Positions 34,106 to 43,875 of a stretch of DNA of 64,000 nucleotides are shown here, piece after piece (within the stretch, counting starts at the first letter, position 1; each line of letters begins with the position of its first letter). The DNA lies in the NCBI GenBank assembly GCA_964501365.1, contig CAZCST010000037.1, forward strand, positions 1-64,000, written 5' to 3'. Both the position numbers and the translations under genes were made by a program. This DNA comes from CAZAMB01 sp964501365. Its GTDB lineage: Bacteria > Planctomycetota > Phycisphaerae > UBA1845. Below the pieces are notes generated by a model. That model saw only the letters and a program-made list of their open reading frames with translations, ran no database searches and had not been told where the DNA came from.

Positions 34106-35914
34106 TCACGGGCACCCGCACGCTTTCTTCGTTCCGCGAGGCTCATCCGCTCCGGGAAAATAAAGTCCGCCGCAAGGGCCGGTGTCGCATCGGACTCTGT
34201 GCGGGGGGTTAAGCGGATCACAAGCTGGCCCGCAGCCGAAATAAAGCTCCTGCCATAGGTGCATCCCGCCCTCGTCAGTGGCCGTACAAATCTCCGGGGT
34301 CGACAACGTGTACACGCGAAGACGCACCTCCTCTACGCCGACTACTGGAAAAGTGTCACATCTGGCCGGACCCTTTCGGTGTGGAAATGAATCACACGAT
34401 GCCGTGTTCATGACAAGCTCATGGCAACTAGATTGATCGCATGGCCCCAACCCCCCCCACGGATCCCCCAAAGAATGTCCGCATTCGTAAAATGTTGAAA
34501 TGACTGGATGACAATTCTCGCACTTAGGCTTGCACAAATCGCCGGGTGTGCAAGTGGTCCCATCGCCTTGGTAAGTGCCATTCTGTTGAGCACAGCACGC
34601 AGCGGTCAACTCGGAACACGATCCCGATTCGAAGAAACAACAAGCGCCTTTCAATCCACATTGGCCATCGCAACATGACTCCTCGAAGTTGCAACACTCC
34701 GTGCCGCAACAGGTCTGATCAGCTGCGCAGCAGTGTGCATCCGGGCAGCACTGGGGTTCGTCCGACGGGCAACAGCCGGACCCGCAACACTGAGCTTGTG
34801 TATCGCAACAGTGTTCATGATTCGAACAGCAAGCCATACCCGCCGCATTGCAGCAAAAATACTCACTTCCGTTCGGGCAGCAGGTATTGCTACCGCAACT
34901 TGGAGGATGCAGGCATTCCCCGGTTGCGCTGTTGCAGGTATCCGTCGTACAAACGTTACCGTCATTGCAGTCCTTCTGGTTGTTGAAGCACCCTCCGGGG
35001 TTCGTGCATCCATCGGTTGTGCAGAGTTGGTTGTCGCTACAACTGATGGTGGGATGCTGGCATACGCCATTCACGCAGGAGTCATTTGTGCAAACATTTC
35101 CGTCGTCGCAGTTCTTTGGAGTCCCGCAGCAAAATCCACAAACGCAGCCTTGCACCGCCGGGTTGCCACAAAGATCGGTTACTGTACAGGGATCATGATC
35201 ATTGCAACTGCCCTGGCAACAGTTCGCCGCCACGCCCCCTTCATTTTTATCGTCTCCTTCACGGAATGCGCAGCAGCACGTACAGGATCCTCCGCCTCCG
35301 CCACCACCGCACAGAGCTGAAAGTGCTTGGTGTATGACAAGCCAGACGGCCCAGCGCCCGCGATGCCTGGGTAGAGCTTCAATGGCTCGGTGATCATCTT
35401 CGCAGCCTCCGGGGCCAATTTGATAGATAAAATCAGGAGGAATGAGATTCGTCGTACGATCAGGGACCATGTGAAAGCCCATGATCGCCAATGCCGTGTT
35501 GCGCGTGGCGGTAAGCCATGGCCGGGGGCCGTCTGATTTGAAACTGTTTTGTTCGAGGAGTCGATGTAGAGCGGGAACAGAGCGAACCAACTCGTTGAGT
35601 TCGATTCTAAAGTCAGCGGGCATATCCAGGAGCGCGACACTTAGCCCGGGCAGGTCGAAAACAATCTCAGAATAGACGTGAAGCTGATCGTCTTTGGATC
35701 CGCGCCACCACACGAGGAAACCGTCGTCTCGTCTTGTACTGGTAATTGGTACGGCTGCCTGATTGACGACAAGCACTCCATCGTCAGACTGCAGTTGCAA
35801 AGGCAAGTCGTTGTCTTTTGAGTTGGAACTGACTCGGTCGCTGATCGCAGCATGGGCCTGAGAAGAGAGCAAACACAGGCATGAATATTTCAAGAAATCG
35901 CGTCCAATTTTCAT
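34106..35914 (-). CDS. Large secreted Cys-rich protein with CTDC-like repeats
   Basis: Protein of 602 residues with a signal peptide (LKYSCLCLLSSQAHA). Residues 20-210 are a non-Cys-rich domain of unknown type. After a run of seven Gly comes a dense Cys region. It contains repeats of the form CDDGNVCTNDSCVNGVC and CNDGNVCTTDTCNSATGEC, like the slime mould CTDC/extracellular matrix repeats. Granulin-like Cys pairs follow (CCPDAHCCAADQTCCGTECC), then a less regular Cys-containing tail. AGAGG close to the ATG sets the start. It is probably disulfide-rich and extracellular; the role is unknown. Confidence 0.8.
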   Translation of the reverse strand: MKIGRDFLKYSCLCLLSSQAHAAISDRVSSNSKDNDLPLQLQSDDGVLVVNQAAVPITSTRRDDGFLVWWRGSKDDQLHVYSEIVFDLPGLSVALLDMPADFRIELNELVRSVPALHRLLEQNSFKSDGPRPWLTATRNTALAIMGFHMVPDRTTNLIPPDFIYQIGPGGCEDDHRAIEALPRHRGRWAVWLVIHQALSALCGGGGGGGSCTCCCAFREGDDKNEGGVAANCCQGSCNDHDPCTVTDLCGNPAVQGCVCGFCCGTPKNCDDGNVCTNDSCVNGVCQHPTISCSDNQLCTTDGCTNPGGCFNNQKDCNDGNVCTTDTCNSATGECLHPPSCGSNTCCPNGSEYFCCNAAGMACCSNHEHCCDTQAQCCGSGCCPSDEPQCCPDAHCCAADQTCCGTECCNFEESCCDGQCGLKGACCFFESGSCSELTAACCAQQNGTYQGDGTTCTPGDLCKPKCENCHPVISTFYECGHSLGDPWGGLGPCDQSSCHELVMNTASCDSFPHRKGPARCDTFPVVGVEEVRLRVYTLSTPEICTATDEGGMHLWQELYFGCGPACDPLNPPHRVRCDTGPCGGLYFPGADEPRGTKKACGCP

Positions 35915-36017
35915 ATGACCTCTTTGATAATATTTACAAGGCCGCTCTTATTAAAGTTATACTACGAAACATGCAAGAAGGCAATGATTTTCTATGAAAT
36001 GTTTTTGGTATCTACGA

Positions 36018-37577
36018 TTATTGTGGTTCGTAGACCGCGGGGCGGAGCGTGGCGGCTTCCGTGGAGAGTTCGCTGACGATGGATGGGGTGCGGAATCGGA
36101 CTGGCCGCGACATCCACCCCGCAAGACACAGACCCACGGCATAGAGCAGCAAAAACACGCTGAACGCGTGATACTCGGCGGTCATGTAGAAAATGAACGA
36201 GGCCAGCGAGTAGAGTCCAAGCCCGATTTCGATGATCCACATCTTGGAGTGCAGTGCGTTGTAACTTGACGCGCGAGAAAGTACCCCGACGCTTCCCGAC
36301 TTGGGCGTGCGGATGAATTCGCCGCCGCGCAGCGTGATCCCGCGCAACACCGCCAGCGTGTTATTCACGCATAGCCCGCAACCCAGAATCATCATTCCCG
36401 GAATCGTGCGCAGGCCCGTCCATTTCCCGCCAAGGCTGTGCCGCGCGTAGATGTAGACCAGCGACGGCGCCAGCGCCGCGAAATAAATCAGCCCCCACGC
36501 GAACCACGCCCATTCCGCGAACAGCCGCGCATCGGCAAACACAAAAAGCATCGGGCGTGCCACCAGTGCCAGCAGCAACATCCAGAGCGAAACCGAGTAG
36601 TGCGTCAGATGTAAAGTCGCCTCGATTTTTTCGCCAAGGGAAACCGGCGAACGCCAGATGCGTGGCAGCAGCTTCCGCGCTACCTGAATCGATCCCGTCG
36701 CCCAGCGGCGCTGCTGGCTCTTGAGCGCGTTAACTGTGCCCGGCAGTTCCGCCGGACAGGCCAGGTCCAGACAATAATCCAGCTTCCATCCCGCGAGCTG
36801 CGCCCGGTACGAAAGATCCAGGTCCTCGGTGAGCGTATCGCCGCTCCAACCGCCGACGTTTGGATCATCGATGGCCGCCTTTCGCCACAGACCGGCCGTT
36901 CCGTTGAAATTCATCATCAGGCCGTTCCAGGCCCGTGCCCCTTGCTCGATGGCAAAGTGTCCATCGATCCCCAGTGATTGTGCCTCCGTCAACCACGATT
37001 CATCCTGGTTGAGGTGTGCCCATCGGCCTTGGAGGCAGGCCAGGTCGTCGCGCGAATCGATCAGCGGAACCGAGGTCCGCAAGAATTCCGGCGGCGGGAC
37101 AAAATCCGCGTCAAAAATCGCCACGTACTTGCCCTTTGCCGTCAGCAAGCCGTGAGCGAGCGCGCCGGCCTTATAGCCGTCGCGCGTGACTCGCCGCACC
37201 ACGGTAATGTCCACGCCGCGGGTGCGCATTCGTGAGGCGATGTCGTCCACCAGCGCTCGCGTATCGTCATCGCTGTCGTCGAGCACCTGAATTTCATGCC
37301 GCCCGGGTGGATAATCGATGGCCGCTGTCGCGTGAAGGATGCGTAATATGACGTCCTTTTCGTTGTAAATGGGGATCTGGGTCGTAACCATCGGCCAGTC
37401 GTCCGCAGCTCGGGCCCTGGTGTACGAGGCGATGATCGCTGCTTGATCGGCCCGTCGTTTTTTGGCCTTCGAGCGAAAAAGGATGAGCAGCACGTACAAA
37501 TGGATGCCGTAAACCGCCAGCGCAATTGTCGAAACGAGGAATGCGGCAAGACAAACCCAAAAAAGAATCACTTGCAA
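36018..37577 (-). CDS. Membrane glycosyltransferase family 2
   Basis: Processive-type GT2 enzyme of 519 residues, like cellulose or mannan synthase catalytic subunits. An N-terminal membrane segment (VILFWVCLAAFLVSTIALAV) leads into the GT-A domain with VTTQIPIYNE, VLDDSDDDT, the metal site DADF, TEDLDLSYR and the QQRRW (QxxRW) motif. Several C-terminal membrane helices follow. It would make a polysaccharide or glycolipid at the inner membrane; the sugar is not predictable. The start is TTG at 37577 with a weak ribosome site, so the N-terminus is uncertain by a few residues. Confidence 0.88.
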   Translation of the reverse strand: MQVILFWVCLAAFLVSTIALAVYGIHLYVLLILFRSKAKKRRADQAAIIASYTRARAADDWPMVTTQIPIYNEKDVILRILHATAAIDYPPGRHEIQVLDDSDDDTRALVDDIASRMRTRGVDITVVRRVTRDGYKAGALAHGLLTAKGKYVAIFDADFVPPPEFLRTSVPLIDSRDDLACLQGRWAHLNQDESWLTEAQSLGIDGHFAIEQGARAWNGLMMNFNGTAGLWRKAAIDDPNVGGWSGDTLTEDLDLSYRAQLAGWKLDYCLDLACPAELPGTVNALKSQQRRWATGSIQVARKLLPRIWRSPVSLGEKIEATLHLTHYSVSLWMLLLALVARPMLFVFADARLFAEWAWFAWGLIYFAALAPSLVYIYARHSLGGKWTGLRTIPGMMILGCGLCVNNTLAVLRGITLRGGEFIRTPKSGSVGVLSRASSYNALHSKMWIIEIGLGLYSLASFIFYMTAEYHAFSVFLLLYAVGLCLAGWMSRPVRFRTPSIVSELSTEAATLRPAVYEPQ

Positions 37578-37909
37578 GAGTCTCTCATAGGCCCGTAGGA
37601 ATCAGTTGCCGTCCACCAAGGCTGGCTGGACGATTCTATGTCACGAAGGGCACCGGATTCGCCCGCCGCGCCGCGTGAACCCCAGTTCCCGATTCAGACA
37701 ATTCCGTTGCCTGTCGAAACAGCAGGCGGGTAGTGTAAAGATTCCCTCACGAAACGCTAGTCGCACCTTCGTTTTGACACCCATTGGAACGGTATTCGTA
37801 AGAACAAAGGATTTCTTCATCCTTTGACAGATTTCCCGCCCGGTTTCACAATCTTAGCTCGATTGACATTGCCTTTTATTTTCCTTTTGAATCGTAGATA
37901 GGAGGCCGC
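37578..37909. other. Divergent region upstream of lpxD
   Basis: 332 bases between the divergent GT2 and lpxD genes. It holds a perfect 8-base hairpin CAAAGGAT/ATCCTTTG (37805-37812, 37819-37826) and three TTGACA words (near 37774, at 37824 and at 37863). The 37824 copy has CACAAT 17 bases on, a weak promoter candidate for lpxD. No gene is seen. Confidence 0.4.
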
Positions 37910-38983
37910 GTGCGGCTTAGCGACCTTTGCGAGGTGCTCAATAAAAACGGCCTTTCGACCGCCCTGGAAGGCCCTGATCTCGAAATTCGAGCCGCCAATA
38001 CGCTGGAAGATGCCGGCGAAGGTGAGATCACATTCCTTTCCAATCCCAAGTACCTTTCCAGACTGCTTACTACGAAAGCATCCGCAGTCATCATTGGGCA
38101 CGGCATTGAAAGGCCCCAACGGCTGTCCGCAGTCCGCAGTCCTGACCCCTACGCCGCAATTACCGGTGCGATCATCACGCTTCACGGCTACCGAAAGCAT
38201 CCTCAATGGGGGGTAAGCAGGCTGGCGGTGATTGATCCAACGGCAAAGATTGGAAAAAATGCCAACATTGCCGCCGGAGTTACGGTCGGCCGGGGGGTGA
38301 CGCTGGGAGATCGTTGCACGCTCTATCCGGGGTGCTATCTCGGCGATGACTCCCAGATTGGCGACGACTTTCTCGCATTTCCGAATGTCGTCGTGTACGA
38401 CGGCGCCATCATTGGAAACCGTGTAACGATTCATGCCGGTTCGGTCGTTGGTGAAGACGGGCTGGGATATGCTCCGATCGGCGAGAAATGGCTGAAAATT
38501 CCGCAAGTCGGTCGTGTGCAATTGGGCGATGACGTCGAGATTGGTGCGAACTGTGCAATTGATCGTGCGACGCTCGGACGCTCGGAGATCGGCTCCGGCA
38601 CAAAATTCGGCAACGTTATCGTGATCGGTCACGGGACCAAGGTTGGCCCCGATTGCATGTTCGTGGGTCTTGTCGGCCTTGCGGGTTCCGTGACCGTCGG
38701 GAGGCATGTCACCGTTGCGGGCCAGGTGGGAATTGCAGGGCACATCACCGTCGGCGACGACGTTCAGGTGGGTGCTCAATCGGGCATCATTGGAGACATT
38801 GAACCCAAATCGCGGGTGCTGGGTTCTCCAGCCATGCCGGCCGATGACACCAAACGAATGCTGCTCGCCATGCAGAAGCTGCCCGCGTTGCTCAAACGGG
38901 TCAAAGAGCTTGAACGCGAAGTGGTCGAACTCAGGCAGGCAGTCGCCCCAGGCTCCTGTTCCTCCGCCCAAAAAGACGGGTGA
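37910..38983 (+). CDS. lpxD: UDP-3-O-acylglucosamine N-acyltransferase LpxD
   Basis: Third step of lipid A synthesis. 357 residues: an N-terminal uridine-binding domain (LTTKASAVIIG) and a left-handed beta-helix of hexapeptide repeats (IDPTAKIGKNANIAAGVTVG onwards) with the catalytic His in VIGHGTKVG, then a C-terminal coiled coil. The start is GTG at 37910, set by AGGAGG at 37900-37905. It shows that the organism makes LPS. Downstream lies a secreted metalloprotease fusion with no functional link. Confidence 0.94.
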   Translation: MRLSDLCEVLNKNGLSTALEGPDLEIRAANTLEDAGEGEITFLSNPKYLSRLLTTKASAVIIGHGIERPQRLSAVRSPDPYAAITGAIITLHGYRKHPQWGVSRLAVIDPTAKIGKNANIAAGVTVGRGVTLGDRCTLYPGCYLGDDSQIGDDFLAFPNVVVYDGAIIGNRVTIHAGSVVGEDGLGYAPIGEKWLKIPQVGRVQLGDDVEIGANCAIDRATLGRSEIGSGTKFGNVIVIGHGTKVGPDCMFVGLVGLAGSVTVGRHVTVAGQVGIAGHITVGDDVQVGAQSGIIGDIEPKSRVLGSPAMPADDTKRMLLAMQKLPALLKRVKELEREVVELRQAVAPGSCSSAQKDG

Positions 38984-39148
38984 TCCAGGCTGGAAAGCGT
39001 CTTGCCATCTCAACGGGATTTGCGCCCCAGAAAATCCGCCCAAAATTGGCGGACATGCCCGGTTTTTGTCGGCTTGATTCAGGACAGGCCAATTCGCGCG
39101 CCTCGTACGGGCGAGGATTGGTCGGGGGCTATTTCGAGGAGCAGACAA

Positions 39149-42100
39149 ATGCGTTCCACCGGAAGAACAAGTGGGTTGGGTTTGGGAGTTCTGGCCATCG
39201 TTTGGTTCGGCTCGCACGCGCGGGCTGACGTACGGCCTCCCGTAAAGGTTACCGTTCCCCCGGAGCGTCTGCGTCCGGCGACTTCGGGACAACCGTACGA
39301 AGGTGCGTTGGAGGTCAGCGTGGGTGCGTCTGGCGTGCTCGACGATTTTCAGCTTTCCGGCGAGGGCTGGCAGGTTACGCTTTTGAATTCAGGGAAACCC
39401 GTCGAAGTGAACGCGGGGGACTCGTACCTCGTGGAATTCCGCGGAACGCCGGTTGATTCCTCGGCGCCGCTGAATTTCACTGTCATGTTTGGCGACAATC
39501 GCATTGAAAAACAAATCGACCTTAGTCCCAGGCTTTTCGCCGAAGCCGGAAAATCAGATCAGATTGCAAATGTCGACGCGCTTGGCAGGGCAAGGAATTT
39601 TTCGCCGACCTTGAAATACGAGAGTGCCAATACGGCCGGCGGTCAGATCCTCCGCCTCCACGGAACCATCGCCTACATGAGCCCCAGCACCTTGGGCGGC
39701 CCCCAGGACACCATTGTCGGCGCCGACAACGTTTACTACGAAGTCGTTGACGAAGACGACATCTCCGACGAAGTGATCTACGCCGGACTGACGGACATGA
39801 ATGGAAACTTCGATGTCGTCGTAAACTGGGATGACTGCGACATCAGCGGTTGTGACGACCCAGACATCTACCTGCGCTGGGAACTGGACAACGGAATCCT
39901 CGCTGTGCAGCGGTCCGACATCCTCGAAGAAGACTACAGTTGGAGCACGGAAGACAACGTCATCGACGATTTCACGGGGTCCGATGTGGACTTTGGCGTC
40001 GTCATGCCCGCTGACACGGGCCAGCATCCCGCCATTCACATTCACAACAACATCACCAGGGCCCATCGATATCTGCAAACGGTAACCGGGATTGCCCTTG
40101 AGCGCGTCGAAGTGCAGTGGCCCGAAAGTGGCACGGGAGCCTTCTATTCCGATTTCTGGGAGGAAATCCACATTAGTCCCAACGAGCAGTGGGTCGAGGG
40201 CACGATCATCCACGAATACGGTCACCATCTTCTGGAAAATTACTCCGAAAATGTCTCGCCAGACTATTGCAATGATTTCTGTGACGGCGAGGTGTCATGC
40301 ACCGCCGGGGACGACTGCGACAAGAAAGGGCACTGCCTGTGGTGCCCCGAGACGGACCACGACGCATGGAACGAAGGATTCCCCAATTGGTTCGGGAGCG
40401 TAGTCACTCGAACATATCCATCGACCTACGGCCGCGCCGCACTCTCCGCCAACGACAGCCGCTACACACTGGAAACACCGGGAACTTGCTGTCAGGATGG
40501 AATGACCTATTCCGCCCTTATTACGGAGGGCTATATCGCCGCCCTCCTGCGCGACATGGATGATGGCGCCGACGATGACCACAGCGGAGGTTCGTACGTT
40601 TGCACCGCTCCGGTGGGGTCGCTGGATTGCGTGCGGGACTCGCTTTCTGTCCCGCCGAACAAAATCTTCGATGTCGCCCTAAATGATGACCCGATCACGC
40701 CGCTGGAGTTCATCCAGGACTTTCGGGCCAAGTTTCCTGAATACGATCAGGACTTGTGGTCCACGGTCAACAATGTCGCACCGGCCTATTCCTTTCCGGT
40801 TCCCGCTCCCGAGGTGAAGACGCAGACCATGGAATGCAAGATCAACATGGCCGGCGATCCGCTCACAATTGAAGCCTTTGGGAATGGGTCCGTGCTTCGA
40901 TACCAGTGGCAGAAATTCAATGTCGATCTGAATGACATTGGGAACGTATCGGGCGCGCACTGTCCGCAGTTGACGCTTAATCCTCTTTCTCCCGCCGACG
41001 CCGGCATCTATCGCGCCACCATTTCGACGTGCGATCAGTCGCAATCTGTGCAGAGTCTTCCCGTTCGCGTCAGCGTATTGCCGGCGCGCGGCGCGGGGAC
41101 CAAGAGCGGATCATGGGGCCTCAACAACTTCGGGCAACTTGGCCGCGGAGTCTTTGATGTGACGGGCGAGTATCGTTCGGGCGTACCCGCACCGATGATC
41201 GTACTGAGTGACGCGATTTCCATTTCGTCGGGCGGCAACGGCTGGCACAAGCTCGCGCTCAAATCCAACGGCGATGTATGGGGATGGGGCGCCAACAGCG
41301 AAGGCCAGCTCGGCAAAGACCCCCTCACACTCTACAGCTCGAACACGCCCATTCTTATCGAGGGAGTCTCGAACATCATTCAAGTCGCCAACGGGGTTTT
41401 GTGCAGTATGGCCCTTCGTGCCGATGGAAAAGTCATCACCTGGGGCGATAATGATTATGGCCAGAGAGGCGATGGCAACTTCTACGGATATTACCATGTC
41501 CCTTACCAGATCCCTGAATTGGACTGCATTGTTTCAATTTCGTCCGGTGATTATCACGCCGCTGCCGTCAAGTCCGACGGAACCGTCTGGACTTGGGGGT
41601 ATGGCTATTACCAACAACTTGGATGGGATTCGACCGGCTTGCCGTTTCACTCTTCTCCAAAGCCGCACCAGGTTCCGGGCATTTCCGACGCCGTGGCCGT
41701 CGCTGCCGGCGGGTATCACACACTCGTTCTGCGCGGCAACGGAACGGTTCTGGCGTTCGGCCGCAACGACGAGGGTCAGCTTGGCGATGGGACAACAACG
41801 ACACGCTTCACACCCATGACCGTTCCAGGTCTGACCAATGTGGCTGCGGTTCGCGCCGGCACGTGGCACAGCCTGGCGATCTTGCAAGATGGAACCGTAC
41901 GGGGCTGGGGAGACAACGGTGGGAAGCTGGGAAATGGAAGTATGGATCGGGCATTTGCACCGGTTCAACCGCTCGACATCGGCCCGGTGCTCGACGTGCA
42001 GGGGGGCTACTACCACACCATGTATCTGCGCGCCGACAAGACTGTTTGGGTCTCCGGCTGGAACGTGTACGGCGAACTGGGGCCGCGTCCGTACCCCGAG

Positions 42101-42688
42101 CCGCTCAGGCCGCTCCCTGTTACCGGCATCTTCAACGCACTGGCGGTCGGCGCGGGCTGGGGGACGTCGTTCGCGCTCAGCAGCGGTGTCGGGCCGTACA
42201 TCTGGCAGCAGCCCGAAAACAAGACTGTCCTTGTCGGTCAGCCCGCCACCTTCTCCATCCAGAACTTCGGTACTCCGACGTTTACCTACCAATGGAGCCG
42301 CAACGGGAATGACCTGCTCAACGGCAGTGGCTTCAGCGGCGTGAACACGCCCACACTGAATCTCAGTCCCGTGACCGCCGCAATGGCCGGAACGTATCGC
42401 GTGAGAGTGGAGAACGCCTTTGGCTTCACGCTCAGTGTCATGGCATCGCTGACAGTGACGTGTCCCAACGGCGACGGCAACTGCGATGGAAGAATCGATC
42501 AGGTCGATTTGGACGGGCTGGCGGATTGCCTCAACGGCCCCTTCGGTCTGCGCCCTGAAGGCTGCGGCCAGGTCGCTTTTGGTAACTTCGATGTCAACAA
42601 CGACAACGATGTCGATTTGCGCGATGCGGCGGTAGTGCAGAACTGCTTCAACGGCGACGATGTCATCGACCCTGCGTGCGGGCAGTGA
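39149..42688 (+). CDS. Secreted metalloprotease-like protein with RCC1 repeats and dockerin
   Basis: Protein of 1179 residues. Order: signal peptide (GLGLGVLAIVWFGSHARA); an unrecognised beta-rich region; a zinc peptidase motif HEYGHH at about residue 355; an Ig-like domain (about 550-643, YQWQKF); seven RCC1-type repeats (about 650-1010) of the form WGWGxNxxGQLG; a second Ig-like domain (1014-1105, TYQWSRNG, AGTYRVRVENAFG); and a C-terminal dockerin-like Ca2+-binding pair (NGDGNCDGRIDQVDL and NFDVNNDNDVDLRD). The downstream zinc ligand was not identified. GAGGAG seven bases before the ATG sets the start, 48 codons inside the open frame. It is likely surface-attached or part of an extracellular complex. 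Confidence 0.85.
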   Translation: MRSTGRTSGLGLGVLAIVWFGSHARADVRPPVKVTVPPERLRPATSGQPYEGALEVSVGASGVLDDFQLSGEGWQVTLLNSGKPVEVNAGDSYLVEFRGTPVDSSAPLNFTVMFGDNRIEKQIDLSPRLFAEAGKSDQIANVDALGRARNFSPTLKYESANTAGGQILRLHGTIAYMSPSTLGGPQDTIVGADNVYYEVVDEDDISDEVIYAGLTDMNGNFDVVVNWDDCDISGCDDPDIYLRWELDNGILAVQRSDILEEDYSWSTEDNVIDDFTGSDVDFGVVMPADTGQHPAIHIHNNITRAHRYLQTVTGIALERVEVQWPESGTGAFYSDFWEEIHISPNEQWVEGTIIHEYGHHLLENYSENVSPDYCNDFCDGEVSCTAGDDCDKKGHCLWCPETDHDAWNEGFPNWFGSVVTRTYPSTYGRAALSANDSRYTLETPGTCCQDGMTYSALITEGYIAALLRDMDDGADDDHSGGSYVCTAPVGSLDCVRDSLSVPPNKIFDVALNDDPITPLEFIQDFRAKFPEYDQDLWSTVNNVAPAYSFPVPAPEVKTQTMECKINMAGDPLTIEAFGNGSVLRYQWQKFNVDLNDIGNVSGAHCPQLTLNPLSPADAGIYRATISTCDQSQSVQSLPVRVSVLPARGAGTKSGSWGLNNFGQLGRGVFDVTGEYRSGVPAPMIVLSDAISISSGGNGWHKLALKSNGDVWGWGANSEGQLGKDPLTLYSSNTPILIEGVSNIIQVANGVLCSMALRADGKVITWGDNDYGQRGDGNFYGYYHVPYQIPELDCIVSISSGDYHAAAVKSDGTVWTWGYGYYQQLGWDSTGLPFHSSPKPHQVPGISDAVAVAAGGYHTLVLRGNGTVLAFGRNDEGQLGDGTTTTRFTPMTVPGLTNVAAVRAGTWHSLAILQDGTVRGWGDNGGKLGNGSMDRAFAPVQPLDIGPVLDVQGGYYHTMYLRADKTVWVSGWNVYGELGPRPYPEPLRPLPVTGIFNALAVGAGWGTSFALSSGVGPYIWQQPENKTVLVGQPATFSIQNFGTPTFTYQWSRNGNDLLNGSGFSGVNTPTLNLSPVTAAMAGTYRVRVENAFGFTLSVMASLTVTCPNGDGNCDGRIDQVDLDGLADCLNGPFGLRPEGCGQVAFGNFDVNNDNDVDLRDAAVVQNCFNGDDVIDPACGQ

Positions 42689-42846
42689 CGGCGCGGACGG
42701 GCCTTTCCCGCACGGTGCAATCCACGGCGATTCTTGCAGAAATCAGGATTGTAGGGCGGGCTCCGCCCGCCGCTCGGGCCATCGCATTCGAGTTGCGGCG
42801 TGCATAGCACGCCCTACCCGGAAGGTGCATCACACGGCGATGCACC
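42689..42846. repeat. Palindromic repeats downstream of the metalloprotease fusion
   Basis: A short mosaic of tight hairpins: GGCGGGC/GCCCGCC (near 42754-42771), GCGTGC/GCACGC (near 42799-42813), and GGTGCATC/GATGCACC (near 42825-42846). The same words recur at 43808-43880 and at 44817-45170. They lie at the boundaries of the tandem duplicated genes. Confidence 0.7.
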
Positions 42847-43743
42847 CTACCCGCTGAAGGTGTTTTGGAAGGCGGCGAAGTCGAGCAGATCCACGTCGGC
42901 GTCGGAATCGAAGTCCGCGAACCGGCATCCCGGTCCGGCGGCGTTGCCCGGCCCGCCGAAGATGCCCGGCCCATCTTTGGTCAAGCAATCCACGATAAAG
43001 TAGTGATCGATGAGGGTGTGGGCCTCATCGTTGTTGTAATCTCCGCTGGCATCCTGCGGAATACGGCCCGCGCGCACATAGTCCCATGCCGAAGCAGCGT
43101 TGGGGGCGTCATCGTGCGTAACCTCCGCGCCCCAAAGGAGCCGTGCAGTCGGATCGGGATAGGCACCTTCTGGAACACCGGTCTCGACAATCTCTCCATC
43201 AACAAACATGACGTACAGTTGGTCGCCGAAGAGTTCAAGGCGATAAGCATGCGCAGTGCCGGGTTCGATCTCCGCGAAAACGAGCGGAAGGCTCAAGCTT
43301 CGAAGCAGCCGTACCAGATCGGCGGTCATGACAGTGTGATAAAAACCTGGACCGTTGCCGCCCGCAACAACCACGGTCGGAACCTGCCACTCTTCAATGA
43401 GCCAGGCGGGATTGTCAGTTATCATCCGCCATTCCACGAAGAAACTCTCGGAATCAGCAAAAGACGTCAGGGGCATTCGATAGGAGTCCTGATCGTGCAA
43501 TTCGAGAGTTTGAATGAACCACCCGTTATCCAGCTTACGCTTGCCCTCATTCGCTCCGGCAGGAAGGCGCTCCCAACCAAGAACTTCGGGAAGTACGTTC
43601 CCTTCGTAAGTAATCACCTGCGCGAGCGCAGGGAGACTGAGACTCGCAACGAGAGTTACGGCTGCAAGAGGCCGCGTGCACCTCCATGTGCTCCACGCCC
43701 CGCCGCGCGTTCTTGACGCTGAACCAAAAGACCACGTGAACAT
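42847..43743 (-). CDS. Secreted dockerin-like protein, copy 1
   Basis: Protein of 298 residues. A signal peptide (AAVTLVASLSLPALA) is followed by a beta-rich domain of about 190 residues with no recognised catalytic motif (LGWERLPAGANEGKR, FFVEWRMITDNPAWLIEEWQ), perhaps a lectin-like fold. The C-terminus has dockerin-like Ca2+-binding segments GDYNNDEAHTLIDHYF and DFDSDADVDLLDFAAFQ. It is clearly a tandem paralogue of the next gene. No Shine-Dalgarno lies before the ATG. It is convergent with the metalloprotease fusion, and the three dockerin-bearing products may share an extracellular partner. Confidence 0.75.
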   Translation of the reverse strand: MFTWSFGSASRTRGGAWSTWRCTRPLAAVTLVASLSLPALAQVITYEGNVLPEVLGWERLPAGANEGKRKLDNGWFIQTLELHDQDSYRMPLTSFADSESFFVEWRMITDNPAWLIEEWQVPTVVVAGGNGPGFYHTVMTADLVRLLRSLSLPLVFAEIEPGTAHAYRLELFGDQLYVMFVDGEIVETGVPEGAYPDPTARLLWGAEVTHDDAPNAASAWDYVRAGRIPQDASGDYNNDEAHTLIDHYFIVDCLTKDGPGIFGGPGNAAGPGCRFADFDSDADVDLLDFAAFQNTFSG

Positions 43744-43875
43744 CAGGCGTACCCCGATACCGGCTGCTCATTTTAGCTATTTTTCCGCAAAATTGTAGCC
43801 GCCAGGTCCATCGCATTCGAGTTGCGGCGTGCATAGCACGCCCTACTCGCAAGGTGCATCACATGGCGATGCACC

